Of a stretch of 64,000 nucleotides of DNA, positions 54,795 to 63,950 are shown piece after piece (position 1 is the first letter of the stretch; each line of letters starts with the position of its first letter). Location: the NCBI GenBank assembly GCA_028824685.1, contig JAPPCZ010000081.1, positions 1 to 64,000 on the forward strand, in the 5' to 3' direction. The notes under the pieces are model-generated. The model saw nothing but the letters and a program-made list of their open reading frames with translations. It was not told the DNA's origin and ran no database searches. Source of the DNA: Candidatus Poribacteria bacterium. GTDB taxonomy: Bacteria; Poribacteria; WGA-4E; WGA-3G. Position numbers and translations under genes: made by a program.

Positions 54795-55385
54795 ATGAAT
54801 ATTGAACAAGAAAGTGAAGCTGATCATAAGTCTGAATTGTTAGAGTCTCTTTACGGACAGATTATCGAAAGTATAGGAGAAGACCCGGAGCGTCAAGGTT
54901 TGGTAAAAACACCACTCCGTGCCGCTAAAGCATTAGAGTTTCTAACGAGCGGCTATCATCAGGATGTTAACAAGATATTAAACGAAGCTATCTTTGACGA
55001 GAATTGTGACGACATGGTTATTGTCAAGGATATTGAATTTTTTAGTCTCTGTGAGCACCATATCCTCCCGTTTTGGGGTAAGTGTCACGTGGGCTATCTT
55101 CCACTGAACCGAGTTATTGGTCTTAGTAAAATTCCGAGAATTGTGGATATGTTCTCTCGGCGTTTACAAGTTCAGGAACGCTTAACACGTGAAATTGCCG
55201 AAGCACTGGAGTCCGCATTGAATCCGGCAGGTGTTGGTGTCGTAATGGAGGCACAGCACATGTGCATGATGGCGCGTGGGGTAGAAAAACAAGCCTCAAA
55301 GATGACAACAAACACCATGCGAGGTGCCTTTCGGGAGGATAGTTCTACGCGCGCAGAATTTCTCAGATGCGTCCAAGTTTCTTAA
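54795..55385 (+). CDS. folE: GTP cyclohydrolase I
   Basis: 196 residues. Zn ligands Cys and His in [18 protein letters not shown] and Cys in [32 protein letters not shown] is the substrate-binding helix. It converts GTP to 7,8-dihydroneopterin triphosphate, the first step of folate, tetrahydrobiopterin or queuosine synthesis. It follows the tandem PTPS by 3 bp, so they are co-transcribed, and supplies its substrate. Confidence 0.96.
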   Translation: MNIEQESEADHKSELLESLYGQIIESIGEDPERQGLVKTPLRAAKALEFLTSGYHQDVNKILNEAIFDENCDDMVIVKDIEFFSLCEHHILPFWGKCHVGYLPLNRVIGLSKIPRIVDMFSRRLQVQERLTREIAEALESALNPAGVGVVMEAQHMCMMARGVEKQASKMTTNTMRGAFREDSSTRAEFLRCVQVS

Positions 55386-55397
55386 AAATTGGTTAAC

Positions 55398-55424
55398 GGC
55401 ACACGGAGTGTGCCTACTACCTTT
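55398..55424 (+). repeat. R3 palindromic repeat
   Basis: GGCACACGGAGTGTGCC followed by TACTACCTTT, between folE and the SDR. Near-identical to 7469-7494. Confidence 0.7.
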
Positions 55425-55437
55425 TATGTAAACATAA

Positions 55438-56193
55438 ATGTCAATACAAAACAAGACTCACGAATTACAAACAAATAATCTCAAAGGAAAAGTTGCGATT
55501 GTCACTGGCGCATCAAAGGGCATCGGCAAAGCAATAGCAGTTGCCTTAGCAGATGCAGGCGCAAAAATAGTCTTGGCTGCGCGTACGCGTCAGACTGTGG
55601 AGCAGACCGCAGCGGACCTCAGAAAAGCTGGTGCAGATGCACTTGCTGTCCCCACCGATGTCACAGACGTTGATGCTGTGCAAAACCTCATCCAACAGAC
55701 ACTGGACACCTATCAAAATCTGGATATTTTGATAAACAACGCTGGAAGCGGTAAATTTGGAACTGTTGCTGATTTCGATCCGTCAGATTGGGATAGTGTC
55801 ATCAACTCTAATCTGAAGGGGGTTTACCTTTGTGCAAAATATGCGCTTCCGCATCTATTGGCACAACAGGATGGAGGGCAGATTATTAATGTGCTTTCTA
55901 TCGCAGCAAAGGTCGCTTTTCCTGCTTCAAGCGCATATTGTGCAGCAAAAGCAGGTGCGCTTGCCTTAACAAAGGTATTGGCTGCTGAAGTGCGGGACCA
56001 AAATATACGAGTTACGGCAGTACTACCGGGTTCCGTTGAAACGCCATTTTGGGACGATATTCCACAACATCCCGATTTTGAAAAGATGCTCAAACCCGAA
56101 CATGTAGCAAATGTTGTCCTGTCCGTTTGTCAACAACCGATTGGAATGGTTACCGAAGAAATTGTTGTGATGCCGCCGCTCGGAATTTTGTAG
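55438..56193 (+). CDS. SDR-family oxidoreductase (3-ketoacyl reductase or sepiapterin-reductase-like)
   Basis: 251 residues. Cofactor loop VTGASKGIGKAIAVALADAG, NNAGSGKFG, catalytic Ser in VLSIAAKVAFPASS and YxxxK in SAYCAAKAGALAL. The C-terminus (MVTEEIVVMPPLGIL) resembles SDRs described as sepiapterin reductase-like or 3-ketoacyl-ACP reductases. It follows folE and the PTPS by 52 bp, so a role in the last step of a tetrahydropterin pathway is possible, but the R3 repeat in the gap weakens the operon case. Confidence 0.82.
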   Translation: MSIQNKTHELQTNNLKGKVAIVTGASKGIGKAIAVALADAGAKIVLAARTRQTVEQTAADLRKAGADALAVPTDVTDVDAVQNLIQQTLDTYQNLDILINNAGSGKFGTVADFDPSDWDSVINSNLKGVYLCAKYALPHLLAQQDGGQIINVLSIAAKVAFPASSAYCAAKAGALALTKVLAAEVRDQNIRVTAVLPGSVETPFWDDIPQHPDFEKMLKPEHVANVVLSVCQQPIGMVTEEIVVMPPLGIL

Positions 56194-56241
56194 ATATTTT
56201 ATATTCAGTTATCGGTGGAAACTTTAATCCCGATCCGTTAT

Positions 56242-58065
56242 ATGAAAAAACTTAAATTTATACCAATATTGCTTTGTGTTCTATATCTCATGAGTAGTGA
56301 TACATCTTCGGAAGAAGACTGGATGCCAGACCTTCACTTACGGCAGGCAATCCGTGAAAAACTAAACCTACCACAGCATACACCCCTAACAACTTTGCAT
56401 TTAGAACAACTCTATGATTTGGTGGTTTTGAAATCTGATATAGCAAACCTTCAAGGATTGGAACATGCTGTCAATCTCCGTTTTTTAGATTTAGGTCGTA
56501 ACCAGATTGTTGATATTACACCGCTTTCGGGTTTGGTTTCGCTTAAGTCGTTAAAACTCTACCGCAATCAGATTGTTGATATTACACCTCTCAGAAATCT
56601 TGTTAACCTGGAACACTTACAATTACATTATAACCAGATTGTTGACTTTACGCCGCTTCTCGGACTTATAAATCTGAAGTCTATTAGAGTCACAGGAAAC
56701 CCTGGCGATGTCAGTCCGATATTAGCATTGGATGTTGCCAAAGATTGGGTATGTCTTTTAGAAGATACTCCGATCTCAGAACGGGTTGAAAATCGTAATT
56801 ATCCGTCGATTTTTCAAGCATGGGGAATGGCACTCAATCTTCCCGCGTTATCATTCGAGGAACGGATCGCACAGCACGACTTACATTTCAAAGGTATTCC
56901 ACATTTTGATTTAGGTTGGACGTTTACATCAGATGGTGTGAAAATAACCGGTTATTTAGAGGTTTCCAAAGAACGACGGGATACACTTATTGACTATAAT
57001 CCAAATATGATTTTTCTTGTAGGACTTTTTTACTATGGTGCACCTCCAGACATGTACCCTGAAGATTGGCCCTACTGGTTAAGAGATGCATCAGGAAATC
57101 GTATTGAAGATCCGGGGTATGGAGAATTTTTTATTGACTTCACACATCCAGAGGTCCAAGATTTGGTCGTTCAACAAGCGATTGCGGTCGCTGAATGTGG
57201 ACTCTACAACGGTATTTTCTTGGATTTATGGCACGCGCAAATACTTATTGACCGTTTGGGGAAAGATATAGACCCAAATGTTGAAATAGAAGCGAAGTTA
57301 TCAATGCTAAAACGTATCCGTGAAGCCGTTGACGATGAGTTTTTGATCCTTGTTAACACTACGCTGTGGAAAGTGCCGCGTTCTGCACCGTATATCAATG
57401 GTGCTTTCATGGAAACACAATGGGACCCAAATATCGGTTTTTATACCCGTGAACGTCTAACTCAAATAGAAAATACATTGCTGTGGTCAGAAGAAAACTT
57501 TAGGTATCCGCAGATTAATTGTTTATCAGCAATGGCGATTAAGGAAGACCTTGATAGTCCAACAAACCAACGTTGGATGCGCGCTATTACGACGTTGAAC
57601 CTTACACATTCTAACGGTTATGTGCTTTATGATAGTGGTATATCCCACGAGCATTACTGGTATGAATTTTGGGATGCGGATCTTGGTCATCCCGTGGGTG
57701 GCAATGAAACGAAGGGGCAGCTTTACGACAACCACAACGGTGTATTCATCCGTGAGTATACCAACGGCTGGGCAGTCTATAACCGCAGTGGCAAGGAACA
57801 AGAAATTAGCCTCCCGATACAAACTGCCGGTGTTGCAAGCGGTATTACAAGCAGGACACACACCCTCCCGGATTTAGACGGTGAAATCTATCTAAAACAG
57901 GAAACTGAGACATCTGCAGATGTTAATGGTGATGGTGTTGTTAACATACAAGATTTGGTGATTGTTGCAAATGCCTTTGGCAAAGCAGAACCTGATGTCA
58001 ATGGTGATGGTGTTGTTAATATTCAAGACCTTGTTATCGTTGCAAATGCCTTTGGAGAAGATTAA
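56242..58065 (+). CDS. Secreted LRR / glycoside-hydrolase-like protein with dockerin
   Basis: 607 residues from ATG 56242 (MKKLKFIPILLCVLYLMSS signal peptide); GTG 56215 is an unlikely extension. Residues ~30-170: bacterial LRRs with repeated NQIVDITPL turns. Residues ~200-535: TIM-barrel, GH-like (DLGWTFTSDGVKITGYLEVS, EFFIDFTHPEVQDLVVQQAI, YNGIFLDLWH, GAFMETQWDPN), resembling the putative GHL15-type glycosyl hydrolases. C-terminus: two dockerin Ca-binding loops, DVNGDGVVNIQDL twice. It should bind a cohesin partner outside the cell. Domain limits are approximate. Confidence 0.85.
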   Translation: MKKLKFIPILLCVLYLMSSDTSSEEDWMPDLHLRQAIREKLNLPQHTPLTTLHLEQLYDLVVLKSDIANLQGLEHAVNLRFLDLGRNQIVDITPLSGLVSLKSLKLYRNQIVDITPLRNLVNLEHLQLHYNQIVDFTPLLGLINLKSIRVTGNPGDVSPILALDVAKDWVCLLEDTPISERVENRNYPSIFQAWGMALNLPALSFEERIAQHDLHFKGIPHFDLGWTFTSDGVKITGYLEVSKERRDTLIDYNPNMIFLVGLFYYGAPPDMYPEDWPYWLRDASGNRIEDPGYGEFFIDFTHPEVQDLVVQQAIAVAECGLYNGIFLDLWHAQILIDRLGKDIDPNVEIEAKLSMLKRIREAVDDEFLILVNTTLWKVPRSAPYINGAFMETQWDPNIGFYTRERLTQIENTLLWSEENFRYPQINCLSAMAIKEDLDSPTNQRWMRAITTLNLTHSNGYVLYDSGISHEHYWYEFWDADLGHPVGGNETKGQLYDNHNGVFIREYTNGWAVYNRSGKEQEISLPIQTAGVASGITSRTHTLPDLDGEIYLKQETETSADVNGDGVVNIQDLVIVANAFGKAEPDVNGDGVVNIQDLVIVANAFGED

Positions 58066-58105
58066 ATTTATGTTAATCTAATTGAACTCACAAATGACAA
58101 TACGG

Positions 58106-60838
58106 TTAGGTATTAAATCTACCGAGCCGCCGCCGAATACGAATTTTTTGGATTGAGCGTGAATCAGCGTCTAAAATAGTGATAACTGCATCGCCAAGGT
58201 CTAATTCCGTGCCAGTTTCCGGAATTGTGCCGGTACGATCCAGAATATAGCCCGCGATAGTCTCATAATCCCCCTGGGGAATTGATAGTCCATAGTGTTC
58301 TTTTAAAATATCAACCTCGGTTCTACCTTCACATTCAAGGATTTCCGGAGCAATTAAATGGATGGAATCGGGTTCATCGCGTTCATCATCAAATTCACCG
58401 ACAATTTCTTCAATGAGGTCTTCAACAGTCACAAGGCCGACAATACCGCTATATTCATCAACAGCAAATACCATCGTATGCTGCGTATTTTGAATTTCTT
58501 TGAGGAGAGCGTTAATATTTTTCGATTCCGGGACAACATGTATCTCTGTGCGGATAAAAGATTCTACCGTTTCAGGTCGGTTTTCTGCATAGATAACGTC
58601 TAAAAGGTTAACAATTCCAACAATGTCGTAAATACGTTCATCGTATACGGGAATCCGCGAGTAGCCAGAATCCGCGGCAATTTGTAAAAAATCTTCACAT
58701 GTTGTATTTTTTTCTATGGCAACGATATCAACGAGTGGCACCATAACTTGTCTAACAGTACGGTTTTGGAAGTTGAGTAGACGGTGAATCATTTGTCGTT
58801 GTTCTGTCAGCAGATTGCCCGATCTTTCACCCATAGTTGCGAGTAATCGTAATTCTTCACGTTGGGCATCAAGAGTAGGTGGAGTTGCCCCCCTATCTAT
58901 AAGTTTGACGAGAACTTTCGTTACAGTTTGGACAAAATAGATTAAGGGAGCTAAAATATATTCAGATAGTCTTAAAGGATAGGCATAGCGTAGTGAAAGC
59001 GCATCTGCTTTAACACGGAAAATCGTTTTCGGCAAAATTTCTCCAAAGATAAGTAGCAAAACGGTTACGTAAACGATAGAGATAATCCCTTGCAACTCAT
59101 CTGAAACGGACAGTACTGTTTCAGTCAATCGATCACCGAATTGTGAAATTAGGACATTTGCGAGATTCGTTCCTACTAAGGTCAGCGCAAGCATCTTATC
59201 GGGAGATTCAACTAAACGATGGATAATTTTTGCCTTTGCGTCGTTGGATTCAACAAGTTGGTTTATTCGGATTTTATTTACTGAAACGAGGGCGGTTTCT
59301 GAACCAGAATAAAAAGCGGACAACACAAGGCAAACAAGTACCGCAAATCCAAACAAAGATATGAGTATAGCAGTCTGTGTTGCGCTGCCAGCACCGATTA
59401 AAAAGAGGGATAATAGCAGTATTTTCAATGGAACGGCAGCGCCGACTACATTTCCATTGTCAGATTCTTGGGGTGTAGGAACTCGGATAAACAGACTTGT
59501 GATTAGGTTGCCTTCTATGGCGGTAATTTCAAATTCTATGTCGTTTTCGTCAACGTGAGTTTCGCCAACAGAAGGGATATGCCCAAAAAGTCCGAGAGCG
59601 TAACCACCAATTGTATCAGCATCATCTTCTTGAATTTTGAGTTCAAATTGTTGGTTGAGTTCGCGAATGCTCACGCGTCCGGTGGTTTCTATCACCAGCG
59701 GATCCTCTGAATGTTTTATATACTTAGGTGCAGAATTTTCCTTATCATGTTCATCAGCGATGTCTCCCACTACCTGCTCAACAATGTCTTCAGTCGTAAC
59801 AATTCCAGAAATACCGCCATATTCATCACGGAGGATCGCTATTTTGGTTTGTTCGCGTTGCAGTTGCAGCAGCAATATTCCGATTTTCCGAGTTTCAAGG
59901 ACTAAGAAAGGTTCTCGGATTAGTGGCGCGTCAGGGGGAGCATTTGTAATTTTCGCCCGTTTTTCAAGAAATTCATCTATTGTAAGCGAATTTACCTCCG
60001 CACGGTGCCACTGCGGAAAATCTTTAACATAGAAAATGCCACAGATTTTATCAATCTGTTCACGATAAACCGGAATGCGTGAAAACCCATATTCTTTTGC
60101 TTGTGTCAAGGTGTCTTGGATAGTGTTTGATGTTGGCACAGCGACAACTTCGGTTCTGGGGACCATAATTTCTTTCGCTTCAATGTCTCGCAATTGAAGG
60201 ATATTACTCACGATTTCACGTTCATCAGGTGGGAGTGTTTCTTCATGGTAGGTTTTAAAGAATTCTTGTAAATCTGTCGTAGTGAATTCCTCTTCAGGTG
60301 GCGGGTGCCCACCAAATATTGGGATAAGTTTGTCAATGATTTTTCGCAGTAGTGCGCGTAGAGGGGAAATGAAAATAGAAAATATCCACAACGGTGGTGC
60401 GGTTATTTTGGCAAAGGACTCGGGGTGTTTTATAGCATAAGTTTTCGGTGCCATTTCACCAAAAATCAGCATAGGTAGAACACTAAGCGCTATGGCAAGA
60501 TACGGAAAAAAGGCTTCAAATGTTGGGGGGAATACTAAAGGCACAAGCCTTAGTACAAGTATAGCGAAGGTGACATTAACAAGATTATTCCCGAGTAGGA
60601 CGGTAATAAATAAACGGCGTGGGTTGTCAACGAAATTGACAATTGCAGACGCTTTTCCCCGTTTAAGACGTATCTTTTCAATTTGCACTCGCGTTAAAGC
60701 ACATAAAGCCGTCTCAGACCCAGAAAAAAAGCCGGAGAGAATAAGTAAACCTACCAATCCAATCAAATAAGGCAGTAGTGGAACTTCCATTCTTTTGAGG
60801 GGACGAATTTTTTTAATGAGATGTTCGTCCGAGGACAT
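58106..60838 (-). CDS. Duplicated CorC/CNNM (DUF21-CBS-CorC_HlyC) membrane protein
   Basis: 910 residues, two whole CorC-type units in one chain. Unit 1 (~15-455): DUF21 TM domain (GLVGLLILSGFFSGSETALC), CBS pair (IMVPRTEVVAV ... GISGIVTTEDIVEQVVGDI) and CorC_HlyC end (DDADTIGGYALGLFGHIP). Unit 2 (~480-905): SLFGFAVLVCLVLSAFYSGS, ETALVSVNKIRIN, VMVPLVDIVAIEKN, GIVGLVTVEDLIEEIVGEFD and DYETIAGYILDRTGTIPETG. A single CorC protein is ~420-450 residues. It probably exports Mg2+ or Co2+ or senses adenosine nucleotides through its CBS pairs. No frameshift or stop lies at the joint. Confidence 0.9.
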   Translation of the reverse strand: MSSDEHLIKKIRPLKRMEVPLLPYLIGLVGLLILSGFFSGSETALCALTRVQIEKIRLKRGKASAIVNFVDNPRRLFITVLLGNNLVNVTFAILVLRLVPLVFPPTFEAFFPYLAIALSVLPMLIFGEMAPKTYAIKHPESFAKITAPPLWIFSIFISPLRALLRKIIDKLIPIFGGHPPPEEEFTTTDLQEFFKTYHEETLPPDEREIVSNILQLRDIEAKEIMVPRTEVVAVPTSNTIQDTLTQAKEYGFSRIPVYREQIDKICGIFYVKDFPQWHRAEVNSLTIDEFLEKRAKITNAPPDAPLIREPFLVLETRKIGILLLQLQREQTKIAILRDEYGGISGIVTTEDIVEQVVGDIADEHDKENSAPKYIKHSEDPLVIETTGRVSIRELNQQFELKIQEDDADTIGGYALGLFGHIPSVGETHVDENDIEFEITAIEGNLITSLFIRVPTPQESDNGNVVGAAVPLKILLLSLFLIGAGSATQTAILISLFGFAVLVCLVLSAFYSGSETALVSVNKIRINQLVESNDAKAKIIHRLVESPDKMLALTLVGTNLANVLISQFGDRLTETVLSVSDELQGIISIVYVTVLLLIFGEILPKTIFRVKADALSLRYAYPLRLSEYILAPLIYFVQTVTKVLVKLIDRGATPPTLDAQREELRLLATMGERSGNLLTEQRQMIHRLLNFQNRTVRQVMVPLVDIVAIEKNTTCEDFLQIAADSGYSRIPVYDERIYDIVGIVNLLDVIYAENRPETVESFIRTEIHVVPESKNINALLKEIQNTQHTMVFAVDEYSGIVGLVTVEDLIEEIVGEFDDERDEPDSIHLIAPEILECEGRTEVDILKEHYGLSIPQGDYETIAGYILDRTGTIPETGTELDLGDAVITILDADSRSIQKIRIRRRLGRFNT

Positions 60839-61024
60839 CTAACCTCAGTTTCTGATGCTAAAATACAGTGTATTCGGCATTAAATATTACGTAATTTGGA
60901 ATTAATTATAACATGTTAACACATTGAATGCAACAAAAAAATTGAATAACTCAGAAGATTCAGATAAAATACGTAAACGCAATCAACTGCTAAAAAGCAT
61001 ATAACCATCAAAAAAGGAAATAAA

Positions 61025-61678
61025 ATGAGGGAGTCTATGACAAAATTAGAACAGATGCAACGTATTGAGGCATGTGGTATTGTTGCTATAATTCGTGCCA
61101 ATAGTTCAAATGAACTAATTGACGCGGCAGCAGCTATTCAAACTGGAGGCGTTGACGTTATTGAAATAACGATGACAACACCCGATGCGTTACGGGTGAT
61201 CAGCGAAGTGTCAACCCGATTAGGCGATGCGGTCTTAGTCGGTGTGGGATCGGTTCTGGATTCAGAGACAGCGCGTGCAGCAATGCTGGCTGGTGCTGAA
61301 TTTGTCGTCAGTCCTGTTACAAAATCAGACGTGATCGAAATCTGCAATCGCTATGGCAAAGTGGTTATACCGGGGGCATTTACACCTACAGAGATTTTAG
61401 CCGCATGGGAAGCAGGAGCTGATTATGTTAAAGTCTTCCCTTCAAGTGGAGTCGGTCCCTCCTACATTAAGGATATAAAAGCACCTCTTCCACAGATTCC
61501 ACTTATTCCGACTGGCGGCATCAATGCGGAAAATGCAACGGAATTTATTGAAGCTGGTGCATCAGCATTGGGTGTTGGCAGTTCATTGGTTAGCAGTTCT
61601 GTCCTTGAATCTGGTGATTTTGTTTCGCTCACAAAAAGGGCCAAAAAACTGATCGCTGCTGTCAAATCTGTTAGATGA
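61025..61678 (+). CDS. eda: KDPG/KHG aldolase
   Basis: 217 residues, standard. GIVAIIRANSSNELIDAAAA, GGVDVIEITMTTPDALRV (Glu and Thr of the site), GSVLDSETARAAMLAGAEF, PGAFTPTEILAAWEAGADYV with KVFPSSGVGPSYIKDI (Schiff-base Lys in YVKVFP), and PTGGINAENATEFIEAGASA are the family motifs. It cleaves 2-dehydro-3-deoxyphosphogluconate or 4-hydroxy-2-oxoglutarate. AAAAGGAAATAAA precedes ATG 61025. It stands alone. Confidence 0.92.
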   Translation: MRESMTKLEQMQRIEACGIVAIIRANSSNELIDAAAAIQTGGVDVIEITMTTPDALRVISEVSTRLGDAVLVGVGSVLDSETARAAMLAGAEFVVSPVTKSDVIEICNRYGKVVIPGAFTPTEILAAWEAGADYVKVFPSSGVGPSYIKDIKAPLPQIPLIPTGGINAENATEFIEAGASALGVGSSLVSSSVLESGDFVSLTKRAKKLIAAVKSVR

Positions 61679-61708
61679 TTAATAAACAAAATAGTGCTAT
61701 CAACGTCT

Positions 61709-61733
61709 CACAAGTAATTTAGCCTTACTTGTG
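61709..61733 (+). other. Hairpin after KDPG aldolase gene
   Basis: CACAAGTAA pairs perfectly with TTACTTGTG around a 7-nt loop, 30 bp past the stop. No strong T run follows, so termination would be weak. The remaining gap to 61973 is AT-rich with a TTGACA at 61877-61882 upstream of the kinase. Confidence 0.45.
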
Positions 61734-61973
61734 GTTAGATGTTCCTTTTCCAAATTATAGGAAATTTTAGAATTGACAATACACCTTTGGTCTACGCTGT
61801 AAGTTTACAAATACGACAACCAATTCCTTAACAACTTTAATTCAGGCAACAGACTACATTTAATACTGTTTTTACGTTGACAGTTGATTTTATTTTTGCT
61901 AATTTTTTAAACAGAGACAATAAACCCCACAAAGATTTATCCAAAACGAGACATAACTTAGCGAATAATCGTT

Positions 61974-63950
61974 ATGAAGATTAACGAATTGATATTAGGT
62001 AAATATAGGTTGCTTGAGTATCTCAGCTCAGGCAGCTTTTCGTCTGTCTTTCGTGCCCGCGAAGAGATGACAAACCGTATTGTTGCGATCAAAGCCCTTT
62101 CCAAAGATGCGTATCCTGCAGATAGAATGCGGTATCTTCTTACAGAACTTGAAGCGATGTCAAATATATGGGGACACCCTAATATCGTCTCAATCCTTAC
62201 TGTTGAACCGGGTAAGGACGATTATATTGCATGGATAGTTATGGAGTATATTGAAGGAAATAACCTGCATAAACTCGTTCAACAAGGAGATTTAACCTTA
62301 AATGATGTCCTCAATATCGGTTTGGATATCTGCAACGGTTTGAAAGCCGCACATGCCCACAATATCCTACACCGCGATATTAAGCCACAAAATATATTAC
62401 TCACTCCTGACAAAGAGGCGAAAATTGCGGATTTCAGTATCGCACGTATTTTTGGGGAATCAACCAAGTTCGCCGTAACCATGACCGGCACCCGACGCTA
62501 CATGGCACCAGAACAACATTATGGAGCTTATGATTTTCGAGCTGATCTCTACGCTACAGGTTTAGTTCTTTATGAGGCACTCACAAAACAATTCCCTTTT
62601 TCTGGTGAAGTCGATGAAATTGATAAAAAGAAGGCTGCGGGTGAAATAGAGAACCTTGAAAATTGCCCAGAAGAATTCCGAAATTTTGCGATAAAAGCAC
62701 TCCATAGAGATGTTGATAAACGGTACCAAACAGCAACTGAAATGTACAATGAACTTGATCGGATTCGCCGTTGGCAGTACGAACAACAAGCCTCTATCTT
62801 AATTGCAGAAAGCTCTAATTCCCCGGCAACCGAATTGGCAAGTGCACTTGAACGGTGCCGAAAAACCTTTCGATTACAAATTGATATTGCCGAGCAAATC
62901 AATCAAAACCTCTTCTTTGAGATGCGTAGCAAAGTTGAAAAGGAGAATAAAGAAAAGCTGAAAATTCAACTCATGCAGCACTATAATGTAGCGATTGAAT
63001 ATGCGCGCAACGGAGACAAAGATGAAACACTTCGCGAACTGCATAAGGCACATACCCTCTGTTTGCAGGATGCAGAACTCGTTGCTCAGGCGGATGCACT
63101 GTTTAAAGAAACGAGTCCAGCGGTGCCTTTTTCGAATGCTTTGACAGTTCAAGATATTACGGCATTGGTTGAAAATTTTTCCGAAACAGAAAAATCAATC
63201 TTGCTTGATGCGTTGACCGTATCGGAAGTTGAAATTGAACCTGAAGTTGACTATAAAGAACCTGAAGTTTTTCCCGAAGAATTGGATATGCCCGTTGCCC
63301 CCAAAACCCAGGTGCAACAAGCGGAAAATTACCGTGTCTTAATAGAAGAAGCTTCCCCTGAATTCCTATTGGATAAAGTCCATGAAGATATTCAATACCC
63401 ACATGAAGAAGAAGCTGCCTACATCTTTCAACAAGCACAAATTTATACACAACAAGAAAATATACGCAGGTGTTACTCACAATATAAGAGACTCGGTGCT
63501 TTTTACCACAGACATGCTAAACGATTTATTAGAATGGACGAGATAGAACTCGTTGCGAATTGTTATACACGTGCGCGGTTTGCTTACGCAGCAGCGAGAA
63601 AACAGCGAGAGGCAAGAAGGAACGCCAGAAACGGTGCAGCGTACTATGTTCATCTGGCGCGTCAACTGGAATTACAGCGTTCATGGATAGAAGCAGGTAA
63701 ATCTTATATTCTTGCTGCGGACAATTACCGTTTTGCACAACTGATTTTAGAAGTAGAAAAGTGTGAGTCTTCGGCGACTGTATGTTATTTCAATGCCGCT
63801 GAAAGTGCACATCTCATCGGAGATCTTCAAACAGCATACAATTACTATATGTCAATTATAACGATAGGTAAAAACCTTCCAAGTCCACCGAGAGCTGTGC
63901 ATGAAGCACAAAAATTGCTTGATGAAATTCGGACAGGGAATTACGAATAA
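61974..63950 (+). CDS. Ser/Thr protein kinase with helical C-terminal region
   Basis: 658 residues. Kinase domain ~10-262: degenerate P-loop SSGSFSSV (only one of the three Gly), Lys40 in VAIK, Glu58/60 in the C-helix, HRDIKPQN (133-140), DFS at 153-155 instead of DFG, and MAPEQHYGAYDFRADLYATG. The catalytic Asp and Lys remain, so activity is possible. No TM segment. The C-terminal ~390 residues are helical with TPR-like pairs (YNVAIEYARNGDKDETLREL, AAYIFQQAQIYTQQENIRRC, YSQYKRLGAFYHRHAKRF). Targets are unknown. It is a single gene near the window end. Confidence 0.9.
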   Translation: MKINELILGKYRLLEYLSSGSFSSVFRAREEMTNRIVAIKALSKDAYPADRMRYLLTELEAMSNIWGHPNIVSILTVEPGKDDYIAWIVMEYIEGNNLHKLVQQGDLTLNDVLNIGLDICNGLKAAHAHNILHRDIKPQNILLTPDKEAKIADFSIARIFGESTKFAVTMTGTRRYMAPEQHYGAYDFRADLYATGLVLYEALTKQFPFSGEVDEIDKKKAAGEIENLENCPEEFRNFAIKALHRDVDKRYQTATEMYNELDRIRRWQYEQQASILIAESSNSPATELASALERCRKTFRLQIDIAEQINQNLFFEMRSKVEKENKEKLKIQLMQHYNVAIEYARNGDKDETLRELHKAHTLCLQDAELVAQADALFKETSPAVPFSNALTVQDITALVENFSETEKSILLDALTVSEVEIEPEVDYKEPEVFPEELDMPVAPKTQVQQAENYRVLIEEASPEFLLDKVHEDIQYPHEEEAAYIFQQAQIYTQQENIRRCYSQYKRLGAFYHRHAKRFIRMDEIELVANCYTRARFAYAAARKQREARRNARNGAAYYVHLARQLELQRSWIEAGKSYILAADNYRFAQLILEVEKCESSATVCYFNAAESAHLIGDLQTAYNYYMSIITIGKNLPSPPRAVHEAQKLLDEIRTGNYE

